Positions 9,272-16,091 of a stretch of DNA of 17,912 nt are shown here, piece after piece. The stretch is from DATELY01 sp040513115. GTDB lineage: Bacteria > Pseudomonadota > Gammaproteobacteria > Steroidobacterales > Steroidobacteraceae. The number at the start of each line of letters is the position of its first letter. The stretch's first letter is position 1. Position numbers and translations under genes: made by a program. The stretch is taken from positions 1 to 17,912 of the forward strand of contig JBEVDW010000053.1 of the NCBI GenBank assembly GCA_040513115.1. Reading direction: 5' to 3'. A model generated the notes under the pieces. The model was not told where the DNA came from, searched no databases, and saw only the letters and a list, made by a program, of their open reading frames with translations.

Positions 9272-10579
9272 TCAGCCGCGCAGCGAGCGCGTGAGCATCT
9301 GCGCACACCGGTTTCCGCTTACAGCTGCGCCCTCGACGCCCCCGGAAATGTATTCCCCGGCAAAAACGATCGGTGCTGTCTGCTGCTGAAAATTGGCCGC
9401 AGCCAGGCGCTTGTATGAACCGACGCTGCGCACGTGATCGACGTGGTTCCAGCGATGGATGTGCCACGTTTCCACATCGTTCCACACGTCGCCAACGAAC
9501 GGCGCCGCTGCACGCAGCGCGCGCTCTGCAATGATTTCCTCGGGCTGCCCCTCTTGAGCGTCGCGCCATGCCGCATGCATGTGGACGCTGATCACACCCT
9601 TACCGGCCGGCAGGCGTTCGGGCGCCTTGTTGTGATCGAGGATGATGCTCATCAGGTGCGGGTGCTCGCGAGTCGGCACGAGGATCACTGCAGCTCGTGC
9701 AGATGGCCTTTTCGACAGACCGGCGTAGACGCTGAGACTGCGCGCCGACTTTACTTCAGCGAGCCAATCGCGCTGCTCGGCGCGAGCAGGCGCACAGATC
9801 GACACTGCGATGGGCGGCGGCACAGCGATGACTGCCGCGTCGAAGTGCGTCGTCTGGCCGCTATCGAGGCGGACCGTGACGCCGTCTTTCTCTCGCGTCG
9901 CTTGTACAACGTTGGCGTTGAGCCGGACATTCAATTTCGCCGCCACAGACCGCGACAGCTGACCCATGCCACCTCGCACCTGGATGATGCTGGTGCCGGA
10001 GAAGATCTTCAGTAGCCAGATGAAATCCAGCGCCGAGGATTCCTCCGTGCTGGTGAACATGTTCAAGCGGATCAGCGGATCGACCACGTAGTCGTGCACC
10101 TCCTCGCCCAGCTCACGCAACGCATAGCTGCGACAGCTCTCCGTGTCGAGTGCGGCCAGCTTCGTGGTGTCTTCGAAGTCGCATCGGGACCAGTAGCGCA
10201 CGAGTCGTGGCAGCACACGAGTCAACGCCAGTGTGCCGCGCGTGGACAGCAACTTGAGCTTGCGCAACGATCCAATCGGATCCTGCATGTCGATTTCCTG
10301 CGGACGACCGTCGCGCGCAATTGCGAGCACGGGACGAACGGTCTGCAGCAGGTCGCCGCGACCGGCATCTCTCAGCAGTGCGAGCGTTTCTGTGTAACGC
10401 GGTGAGAGGATGAGCGCGCCAAGATCGAGGCCGAAGCCATCTTTCTGAATGCCCAGCGTCCGGCCACCGACCTGATCTTCGCGCTCGAAGACTGTGACAT
10501 CGAATCCGGCTTGCTGCAGACGGAACGCTGCAGCAAGCCCGGCCATCCCTGCGCCAACGACGGCGATTCGTTGACTCAA
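9272..10579 (-). CDS. FAD-dependent oxidoreductase, amine-oxidase/protoporphyrinogen-oxidase-like
   Basis: This 435-residue flavoprotein has a dinucleotide-binding GAGMAG at residues 9-14 and Glu32 for the FAD ribose, followed by VGGRT, and a C-terminal FAGEYISGGVEGAAVSG that closes the FAD site. This layout is shared by flavin amine oxidases, protoporphyrinogen oxidases and phytoene-desaturase-type enzymes. It is the last gene of the SDR-MaoC operon, so oxidation or desaturation of a carbocyclic intermediate is more likely than haem synthesis. The start codon is TTG at 10579, with GAGG about eight bases upstream and the Rossmann motif directly after it; no ATG fits better. It lies 24 bases behind the MaoC stop. 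Substrate unknown. Confidence 0.85.
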   Translation of the reverse strand: MSQRIAVVGAGMAGLAAAFRLQQAGFDVTVFEREDQVGGRTLGIQKDGFGLDLGALILSPRYTETLALLRDAGRGDLLQTVRPVLAIARDGRPQEIDMQDPIGSLRKLKLLSTRGTLALTRVLPRLVRYWSRCDFEDTTKLAALDTESCRSYALRELGEEVHDYVVDPLIRLNMFTSTEESSALDFIWLLKIFSGTSIIQVRGGMGQLSRSVAAKLNVRLNANVVQATREKDGVTVRLDSGQTTHFDAAVIAVPPPIAVSICAPARAEQRDWLAEVKSARSLSVYAGLSKRPSARAAVILVPTREHPHLMSIILDHNKAPERLPAGKGVISVHMHAAWRDAQEGQPEEIIAERALRAAAPFVGDVWNDVETWHIHRWNHVDHVRSVGSYKRLAAANFQQQTAPIVFAGEYISGGVEGAAVSGNRCAQMLTRSLRG

Positions 10580-10603
10580 GCGTGGGCCTCGCGGGTGACT
10601 GGA

Positions 10604-11455
10604 TCAGCGGATACGGGCAAGACCGTTGCTCAACACGATCTGGTTGCGCTCAGGGACGACGGCCTGGAAATACACGTTGCCGCCATCGCGCATGCCTTCG
10701 ACGCGAATCGTCTCGCCGGGGTACACCGGCGAGCTGAAGCGCACGTTGAGGCTCGCCAGGCGCGCTGGATCGTAGTCGCAAAACGCGCGGGTCAGGATGT
10801 AGCCCACGACACCGTAGGTGCACAGCCCGTGCAGGATCGGCTTCTCGAAGCCCGCCTTCTTGCCCGCGGCCGGATCGATGTGGATGGGATTGAGATCACC
10901 GTTCAAGCGATACAGCAACGCCCAACGCTCCCCGGTCTTCACTTCGCCGAGCGGCGCGAAGCCAGTCGTCGGGGCTGCCGGTTGTGGCGCAGGCGGCGTA
11001 CCGAAGCTGCCGCACCCGCCATCGGCACGCAGGAACAGCGTGGTCGTGACCGTGCACAGCGGCTGATTGCTGGCGACATCCGTCAGCTTCTTTTCGAAGA
11101 CGACCAGCGCGCCCTTGCCCTCGCCCTTGTCGATGACGGCCTGCACGGCGTAGGAACCTTCGATCTCACCCTCGGGCGGAATCGGACGATGCACATCGAG
11201 CGTCTGCTCCCCGTGTAACAGCTTCAGGAAGTTCACTTCGAACTTCGGGTTGGCGATCCACGCGCCGGGCTGCGCGAGCACGGCGGCAATGGTCGGCAAC
11301 GCGCTCAGCTTCTTTTCGTAGACCAGGCCGAGCTCCTTCTCGTCCATGGGATCTGCGCCGCCCCCGACGCTGAAGTTGTAGAGGGCCGTGTCCTTCCAGC
11401 TGTAACCAACGCGCTTCGACTCGAATCGATGCTGCTTCAATGCTTCAAGGTTCAT
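10604..11455 (-). CDS. MaoC-family enoyl-CoA hydratase 2 (double hotdog)
   Basis: This 283-residue MaoC-type hydratase resembles the hydratase-2 domain of peroxisomal MFE-2, which converts trans-2-enoyl-CoA to (3R)-hydroxyacyl-CoA. The C-terminal hotdog holds YRLNGDLNPIHID (182-194) with the Asp187/His192 dyad. The N-terminal half is a degenerate hotdog that would form the tunnel for bulky acyl chains. ATG 11455 was chosen because TGAGG precedes it, the TGA being the stop of the SDR gene, and because MNLEALK begins the conserved domain; the longer frame is the antisense of no known gene and overlaps the SDR. With the upstream SDR it forms a split equivalent of MFE-2. Confidence 0.9.
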   Translation of the reverse strand: MNLEALKQHRFESKRVGYSWKDTALYNFSVGGGADPMDEKELGLVYEKKLSALPTIAAVLAQPGAWIANPKFEVNFLKLLHGEQTLDVHRPIPPEGEIEGSYAVQAVIDKGEGKGALVVFEKKLTDVASNQPLCTVTTTLFLRADGGCGSFGTPPAPQPAAPTTGFAPLGEVKTGERWALLYRLNGDLNPIHIDPAAGKKAGFEKPILHGLCTYGVVGYILTRAFCDYDPARLASLNVRFSSPVYPGETIRVEGMRDGGNVYFQAVVPERNQIVLSNGLARIR

Positions 11456-11465
11456 GGACGACGCC

Positions 11466-12368
11466 TCAGATCGGATCCCAGGTGAACACTTCGTTGGAGC
11501 GATCCAACGGATAGAAACCGGCCTGCAATGCGGGAATCGCCGTTTCGATGATCTTCTCCGGCGTCCAGCCTTCGGCCGTGTGCACGGAGCGAATCGGACG
11601 CGGCTGGCTGAAGAGATAGATCTCGTTGTTGCGCACGCCGAAGATCTGGCCCGTGACCTTGCGGCCGGCCTCGCTCGCCAGGGCAACGACGAACGGCGCA
11701 ATCTTCTCGGGCTTGAGGCGACGATTCACCTCGAGACGCTTCGCGTTCTCGGGCGTCTCGGGAATCGTGGCGACCATGCGCGTCCACGCGAAAGGCGCGA
11801 CAGCGTTGGAGCTCACGTTGAAGCGTTGCATGTCGATGGCGATGCACTTGGACAAGCCCGCCACACCCAGCTTGGCCGCCGCGTAGTTGGTCTGGCCGAG
11901 ATTGCCGATGAGACCGCTGGTGGAAGTCATGTGCACGAAGCAGCCGCTGTTCTGCCCCTTGAAATGCGGTGCTGCAGCGCGCGAGACATAAAACACACCA
12001 CGCAGGTTGACGCTATCCACCGCATCGAACTCTTCTTTTGTCATCTTGTGGAAGAGCGTGTCGCGCACGATGCCGGCGTTGTTGACGACCACATCGACTC
12101 GACCGAATGCATCGATGGCATCCTGAATGATGCCGTGCGCGCCGTCCCAATCGGCGACGTTGCGAACGCTCGGTGCCGCCTTGCCGCCGGCCTTCTTGAT
12201 CTCGTTGACCAGAGCCTGTGCGACCGATGAGTCGCCGCCTTCGCCCGCCGTCGATACACCGACGTCATTGACGATGACGCTCGCCCCGTACTTCGCGGCC
12301 AGCTTGGCGATCTCGGCGCCAATGCCCTGACCCGCGCCCGTCACTACGACAACCTTACCCTCTAGCAT
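11466..12368 (-). CDS. SDR, MFE-2-type (3R)-hydroxyacyl-CoA dehydrogenase
   Basis: This 300-residue short-chain dehydrogenase resembles the dehydrogenase domain of peroxisomal multifunctional enzyme type 2. The cofactor motif TGAGQGIG is at 10-17. Asp35 in VNDVG favours NAD over NADP. NNAG is at 96-99, and the catalytic set is Ser149, Tyr162 and Lys166. It should oxidise a 3-hydroxyacyl-CoA to 3-oxoacyl-CoA, and the MaoC hydratase gene ten bases downstream supplies the matching hydration step. ATG 12368 is preceded by GGAG. It is the first gene of its operon; a candidate operator and promoter lie about 100 bases upstream. Ordinary SDRs are nearer 250 residues; the extra C-terminal part is typical of this subgroup. 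Confidence 0.88.
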   Translation of the reverse strand: MLEGKVVVVTGAGQGIGAEIAKLAAKYGASVIVNDVGVSTAGEGGDSSVAQALVNEIKKAGGKAAPSVRNVADWDGAHGIIQDAIDAFGRVDVVVNNAGIVRDTLFHKMTKEEFDAVDSVNLRGVFYVSRAAAPHFKGQNSGCFVHMTSTSGLIGNLGQTNYAAAKLGVAGLSKCIAIDMQRFNVSSNAVAPFAWTRMVATIPETPENAKRLEVNRRLKPEKIAPFVVALASEAGRKVTGQIFGVRNNEIYLFSQPRPIRSVHTAEGWTPEKIIETAIPALQAGFYPLDRSNEVFTWDPI

Positions 12369-12553
12369 TGCGCTCTCCGCGTGATTTCATCGTCTGGGGA
12401 TTCGAAGCGGCCCGACAGCGGACGGCTTCGCGACAGCACCGGGGACCCGGCGCCGGCTAGGCGCAAGAGTGTAAAGTATGAACGCGTACTTTTGCACCTC
12501 GGGCACACAGCATGCGCACCCGGGTGAGAGCTGGCTCGGTTGAGGTGCGCTCG
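12369..12553. other. 185-base intergenic region between Rieske operon end and SDR-MaoC operon
   Basis: This is the longest gene-free stretch in the window. Going left from the small coupled gene it holds the short palindrome CACCCGGGTG (12517-12526), the operator-like repeat (12473-12492), and two overlapping GC-rich palindromes, CCGGGGACCCGG (12439-12450) and CCGGCGCCGG (12447-12456), which could fold in the leader of the SDR message. No reading frame with recognisable coding character was seen. Confidence 0.6.
12468..12493 (-). promoter_or_regulatory. Candidate operator and promoter of the SDR-MaoC-FAD operon
   Basis: AAAGTATG-N4-CGTACTTT (12473-12492) is an 8-bp inverted repeat with one mismatch. 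On the minus strand it runs into a TACACT -10-like hexamer (12468-12473), so a bound repressor would cover the core promoter. The inner core, GTAYG-N4-CGTAC, is the same as at 7693-7706. No good -35 is visible. The predicted leader is about 90 bases long. Confidence 0.42.
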
Positions 12554-12946
12554 TTAGAGCATGTCCATTTCCTTGCTGATACGCACGAGCTTCGAGCTTT
12601 GCGCGTGCACCGCTTCCACTTTGGCGTCATAGACTTCCTGTGTCAGCGCCACTTCCATGAGCGACAACGCAAGCTGCAGCAACGCGTTCGCATCCGGCGG
12701 CATCGATTGCAATGGATATCGATCCAGGTATTCGACAGCCTCCGACAATCGCGGAGTCATCGCGTCATAAAACGCCTTGCGGCTTTCCGCGGTGCTCGTC
12801 ACACGCTTGCGGTGCCGCGCCGCCATCGTGGCCAGTGCCCACTCCCCCACGAACGGCTCCAGATCGGCGAACTGCTCGGGAAGCTCTCGCTTGCGCGTCG
12901 ACTCCATATCCGCTCCACTCGATTCGAGCTGCGTCATTGCGTTCAT
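12554..12946 (-). CDS. Small uncharacterised protein coupled to the Rieske oxygenase
   Basis: I do not recognise this 130-residue protein. It has no signal peptide, no membrane segment and no cysteine, so it is not a ferredoxin. It looks mostly helical, with an amphipathic stretch around residues 50-75 and a heptad-like C-terminal region at 87-125. It does not look like the SnoaL-fold beta subunit of ring-hydroxylating dioxygenases, although it occupies the position where that subunit is often encoded. The start at 12946 is chosen because its ATG overlaps the oxygenase TGA (ATGA, 12943-12946), strong evidence for translational coupling and perhaps physical partnership. A longer frame to 13015 would overlap the oxygenase and is less likely. 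It ends its operon. Confidence 0.75.
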   Translation of the reverse strand: MNAMTQLESSGADMESTRKRELPEQFADLEPFVGEWALATMAARHRKRVTSTAESRKAFYDAMTPRLSEAVEYLDRYPLQSMPPDANALLQLALSLMEVALTQEVYDAKVEAVHAQSSKLVRISKEMDML

Positions 12947-14142
12947 GCAGCCGCCGCAGCGCCAGGGCCCTTGTTGCGCACGTACTGATCGACGCTCGCA
13001 CCCAGATGGCGGCACAACACTTCGTTCGCCTGGAAGTGGAACGCGCGCTTGGCGCCCGAGAGCATCGACTCTTGCTGCGTTCGCAGCACGGCCAGATCTT
13101 CGGCAGCCGTGTCGCGATAGGCAGCAACGCTGTACTCCTGGCTGATGCGCTGACCCGCTGTTTTCGCGGGTGGGAAGTACACGGCCGTCGTCCAGCGCGT
13201 CAGGCTGGCCGTCAACGGCATGACTTCGTGAGTGAGGAAGAACGATGGCGTGACGTCGATCAGCACGTTCGGAAAGATGCCGTGCACGTCCATCTGCCAG
13301 TTCGGATGACGGCTCGCATCGCGCTTGGCGAAGTCCGTCGCGCCTTGCGAAATCACGCCGCCATTCTGGATGGCAAAGCTTTCGACTGCCGCCGGTTTGT
13401 GATCGAGATTGCCCCAGATGCCCATCATGCGATGCGGGCCGAACAACTCGAAACCGAGTGGATGTCCCAGCGGATTGCCGGGTCCCACGGAACGATCGCC
13501 CACGCTGATCGAATGCACGAAGCTGAGGTGATACGTCTCCTGGAAGTTATCGATGATGCACTTCCAGTTGACGGGAATATCGGCCTGCACCTCGTAGTAC
13601 TCGGTCCACTCGCCAAAGGCATGCTGATCGAGTCTTGCATCGATGCCGTGGAGGAACTCCTTCAGCGTCTGGCGTGGATTCGGATCGAGGTTGAGGAAGA
13701 TGAAGCCGTTCGAGGTATCGAGCGCAACCGGCGTGAGCCCGCACTTCGATCTGTCGAGGCCGAAGAAATTGGGCTCGTCGGGCACGTTCCGCAAGTCACC
13801 TTTCAGGCCGTAACCCCAGCCGTGATACTTGCAGACGAAGCGTGATGCGTGACCCTTCGGCTCCCAAACGACCTTCGCGCTGCGATGCGAGCACACATTG
13901 TGAAATGCACGCAGCTGCCCATCATCCGCACGCGTAATGAGCACGGATGCGTGACAGGCGGGAATGTCTTTGACGATGAAGTCGCCGGGCTTCGGCAGAT
14001 TCACCTCGCGGCCCGCGTACAGCCACACGCGGCGGAACACGTGCTCGCGCTCCTGTGCGAAGTAATCCTCCGACCAGTACGGCTCGGTCGGTACCGGATC
14101 AGTACCGACGCGTGCAATGTCTGCTTTCGAGAGTACGCCCAT
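12943..14142 (-). CDS. Rieske non-haem iron oxygenase, large subunit
   Basis: This 399-residue aromatic-ring-hydroxylating-dioxygenase-type alpha subunit binds a Rieske [2Fe-2S] cluster through Cys84, His86, Cys104 and His107 (CSHR and CKYHGW). The catalytic iron is bound by His205 and His210 in ETYHLSFVH, with Asp349 as the probable carboxylate. The residue three before His205 is Glu202, where naphthalene-dioxygenase-type enzymes have the bridging Asp; Glu is seen there in CntA-like monooxygenases. ATG 14142 has AGGAG eight bases upstream, overlapping the SDR stop. It probably hydroxylates the substrate or an intermediate. No ferredoxin or reductase gene is in this window, so electrons must come from elsewhere. 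Confidence 0.92.
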   Translation of the reverse strand: MGVLSKADIARVGTDPVPTEPYWSEDYFAQEREHVFRRVWLYAGREVNLPKPGDFIVKDIPACHASVLITRADDGQLRAFHNVCSHRSAKVVWEPKGHASRFVCKYHGWGYGLKGDLRNVPDEPNFFGLDRSKCGLTPVALDTSNGFIFLNLDPNPRQTLKEFLHGIDARLDQHAFGEWTEYYEVQADIPVNWKCIIDNFQETYHLSFVHSISVGDRSVGPGNPLGHPLGFELFGPHRMMGIWGNLDHKPAAVESFAIQNGGVISQGATDFAKRDASRHPNWQMDVHGIFPNVLIDVTPSFFLTHEVMPLTASLTRWTTAVYFPPAKTAGQRISQEYSVAAYRDTAAEDLAVLRTQQESMLSGAKRAFHFQANEVLCRHLGASVDQYVRNKGPGAAAAA

Positions 14143-14153
14143 CTGAAGTGCTC

Positions 14154-14954
14154 CTATTTCAAATCCGACGTCGAGCCCGTACCGAACCCACGCGCAAAGG
14201 TGTACATGCCCGCGGTTACGCCACCATCGATCGTGATGATCGTTCCAGTGACCGCCGCGGCTTCATCAGACACGGCATACAAACACAGAGCGGCTACTTC
14301 CTCGACTTTCGTCGCACGCCCGATGGGCGCGAACATCTTGCCCATCTCTTCGACCGTCATGTTGTCCGCCATCGCTTCCGTGAGCGCCTCGGTCGCGGTC
14401 ATACCGAACGCGATACCGAGCACGCGCACACCGGATGGCGCCAGCTCCAGCGCCGCTGCTTTCGTCGCCGCTTCGAGGGCGGCCTTCGAAGCGGCATACG
14501 GTGAATGGCCTGGATTGGGCTTCTGAGCGGAGATGGAGGAAATGTTGACGACGGAACCACGACCCCGTTTGACCATGCCGGGCACCAGCTCTTGCATCAG
14601 CGTCACCGGTGCAATGACATTCAACGCAAACTCGAGGTCCCAGTACTCGTCGTCCTTCGTGAGCAGCGGTTGATACTTCGCACTCGTGAGCGCCGCGTTG
14701 TTGATGAGGATGTCGATCTCGCCGCAGCGGCGCGCCAGTTCGCGCGTCGCAGCGCGTGTGGAGAGATCGCCCGCCTGCACTTCGCACCGACCGCCGGCAG
14801 CCTGAATCTCCGCCTTGAGTTTTTGCAGCCCTTTCTCGTTGCGCGCCGTGACGACCATGTTCGCACCGGCGGCCGCCAGCGTTTTCGCAATCCCGTATCC
14901 GGCGCCGCGGCTCGCACCCGTGACCAGTGCGCGCTTACCTGAAAGATCGAACAT
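14154..14954 (-). CDS. SDR-family oxidoreductase
   Basis: This 266-residue classical short-chain dehydrogenase has the cofactor motif TGASRGAG at 12-19, NNAA at 85-88, Asn112, and catalytic Ser140, Tyr153 and Lys157, all intact. The C-terminal IDGGVTAGMY is also typical. It would oxidise an alcohol, perhaps a product of the Rieske enzyme encoded 11 bases downstream, or reduce a ketone. ATG 14954 is preceded by GGGGGA; the longer frame upstream is the shadow of the neighbouring gene, which ends 23 bases away. It is clearly distinct from the MFE-2-like SDR at 11466, being shorter and with Ala-Arg after the second strand, which suggests use of NADP. Substrate unknown. Confidence 0.9.
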   Translation of the reverse strand: MFDLSGKRALVTGASRGAGYGIAKTLAAAGANMVVTARNEKGLQKLKAEIQAAGGRCEVQAGDLSTRAATRELARRCGEIDILINNAALTSAKYQPLLTKDDEYWDLEFALNVIAPVTLMQELVPGMVKRGRGSVVNISSISAQKPNPGHSPYAASKAALEAATKAAALELAPSGVRVLGIAFGMTATEALTEAMADNMTVEEMGKMFAPIGRATKVEEVAALCLYAVSDEAAAVTGTIITIDGGVTAGMYTFARGFGTGSTSDLK

Positions 14955-14977
14955 GAATCCCCCGTTTGACCGTGACG

Positions 14978-16036
14978 CTACTTGGAGCCCGCAGCGAACA
15001 GCGTGCCCGTGCGTGCCACACGCTCGCGCAGCGCCAGGCCGACTTCGCCATTGCAACGCACGCGCGCCGGTGCTTCGCACATCTGCACACCATCGGGTCG
15101 ATCGAGCGTCGTGCCGATCAACTCTTCCATGGGAGAGGTGTAGGTAATGGCATGCGAGTGCAGCAGCTCGCCTTCGATGACTTCCTTGCCGGCTTTGGTC
15201 TGCAACACGATGCGGAAACTCCGCGCCGCCTCGGACAGCGGATCCGCACACAGGCTCTTGGGCTTGGCATCGCGAGCATTGACGTGCGGATGCTCGAGAA
15301 TCTCAGCCATCTCCAACGGCTCACCGTTGTTGCGAAACACGTAAGCGGTCTTGTATTCCATCTCTTCGAAGCGCACGACCTGAGTCTGAATGACTTTGCC
15401 GCTGGGGAAGAGCGAGTGAAACCAGATGTCGCTCACCACAGGGCCGTAATCGCGCGGACCAGAAGAGTGATCCCGCACACCCATCCCCTTCAACGGCACG
15501 TAGCGACCGCGATACTGGAAGAACCCGCTCATGTGGCAGATCTGTTCGGAGTGGAACGTGCTCGAGCTTCGGCCTTCGGCGTGATCTTCCTGGCGGCCGA
15601 ACAACGGCCCGGCCGCTTCGAACAGCATGTGGAACCGGACGGGCTCGGCGGGACCATCGCGCAAGACTTCGCGCATGATCACCGCTCGCGTGGTGGAAAA
15701 CGCAGCGCCATCGAAATCCACCGTCCACTTCCGCAGCGGCTCGACACACGTGAGCTTCATCGGACCTGCGCCCGGGCCGCGGAAATCACCGTCGCGACCA
15801 TGATACTTCGCGACCAACAACTCCTCACCGCCCGGCAAGTACATCTGCACCACTGCGCGCCAGATGCTCGAGTCCACCGGCAATCGACCGATATGTACAT
15901 TCATACCGAGGCCGGCTTCGACGTCATATCCGAAGAAGAAGTAATGCTCCGTCCAGCCGGGCATGGCCACGGGCGTGTGCGGCAACTCGGTCTTCGGATC
16001 GTGCTTGAAGGGATTGATGAGTTGGTCTGAAATCAT
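14978..16036 (-). CDS. Uncharacterised protein, lipocalin/AttH-like (possibly DUF7064/DUF7065)
   Basis: This 352-residue protein has no signal peptide or membrane segment and a high content of beta-strand-like sequence. The segment LTCVEPLRKWTVDFDGAAF and the alternating aromatic strands recall two-domain beta-barrel proteins related to AttH and carotenoid 1,2-hydratase, annotated in some genomes as DUF7064/DUF7065. That link is from memory and uncertain. Such proteins accompany phosphotransferases and acyl-CoA enzymes in degraders of hydrophobic compounds, so binding or hydration of a lipophilic intermediate is a guess. ATG 16036 is chosen because GAGGA precedes it by seven bases; the frame continues to 16441 only inside the kinase gene. 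It lies between the kinase and SDR genes in one operon. Confidence 0.75.
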   Translation of the reverse strand: MISDQLINPFKHDPKTELPHTPVAMPGWTEHYFFFGYDVEAGLGMNVHIGRLPVDSSIWRAVVQMYLPGGEELLVAKYHGRDGDFRGPGAGPMKLTCVEPLRKWTVDFDGAAFSTTRAVIMREVLRDGPAEPVRFHMLFEAAGPLFGRQEDHAEGRSSSTFHSEQICHMSGFFQYRGRYVPLKGMGVRDHSSGPRDYGPVVSDIWFHSLFPSGKVIQTQVVRFEEMEYKTAYVFRNNGEPLEMAEILEHPHVNARDAKPKSLCADPLSEAARSFRIVLQTKAGKEVIEGELLHSHAITYTSPMEELIGTTLDRPDGVQMCEAPARVRCNGEVGLALRERVARTGTLFAAGSK

Positions 16037-16091
16037 CCGGAAGTCCTCACGAGAATCGAAAGTGTTTGCAGATTGACGGCGCTTCGATCGG

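Noticed and set aside
9272..10579. Assignment of the FAD protein as the haem-synthesis protoporphyrinogen oxidase (hemG/hemY)
   Set aside because: No haem-synthesis genes are nearby, and the operon partners are acyl-CoA enzymes; only the general fold is supported.
12554..12946. Small gene as the dioxygenase beta subunit or a ferredoxin
   Set aside because: It has no cysteines for an iron-sulfur cluster, and its helical, short sequence does not look like the SnoaL-type beta subunit.
12713..13845. A 377-codon plus-strand frame opposite the Rieske oxygenase
   Set aside because: It is antisense to clear Rieske and iron-binding motifs and has no domain signature of its own.
14966..16030. A 354-codon plus-strand frame opposite the lipocalin-like gene
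   Set aside because: It mirrors the minus-strand gene almost exactly. The minus strand has a Shine-Dalgarno sequence and operon context; the plus-strand translation is His/Arg-rich without motifs.
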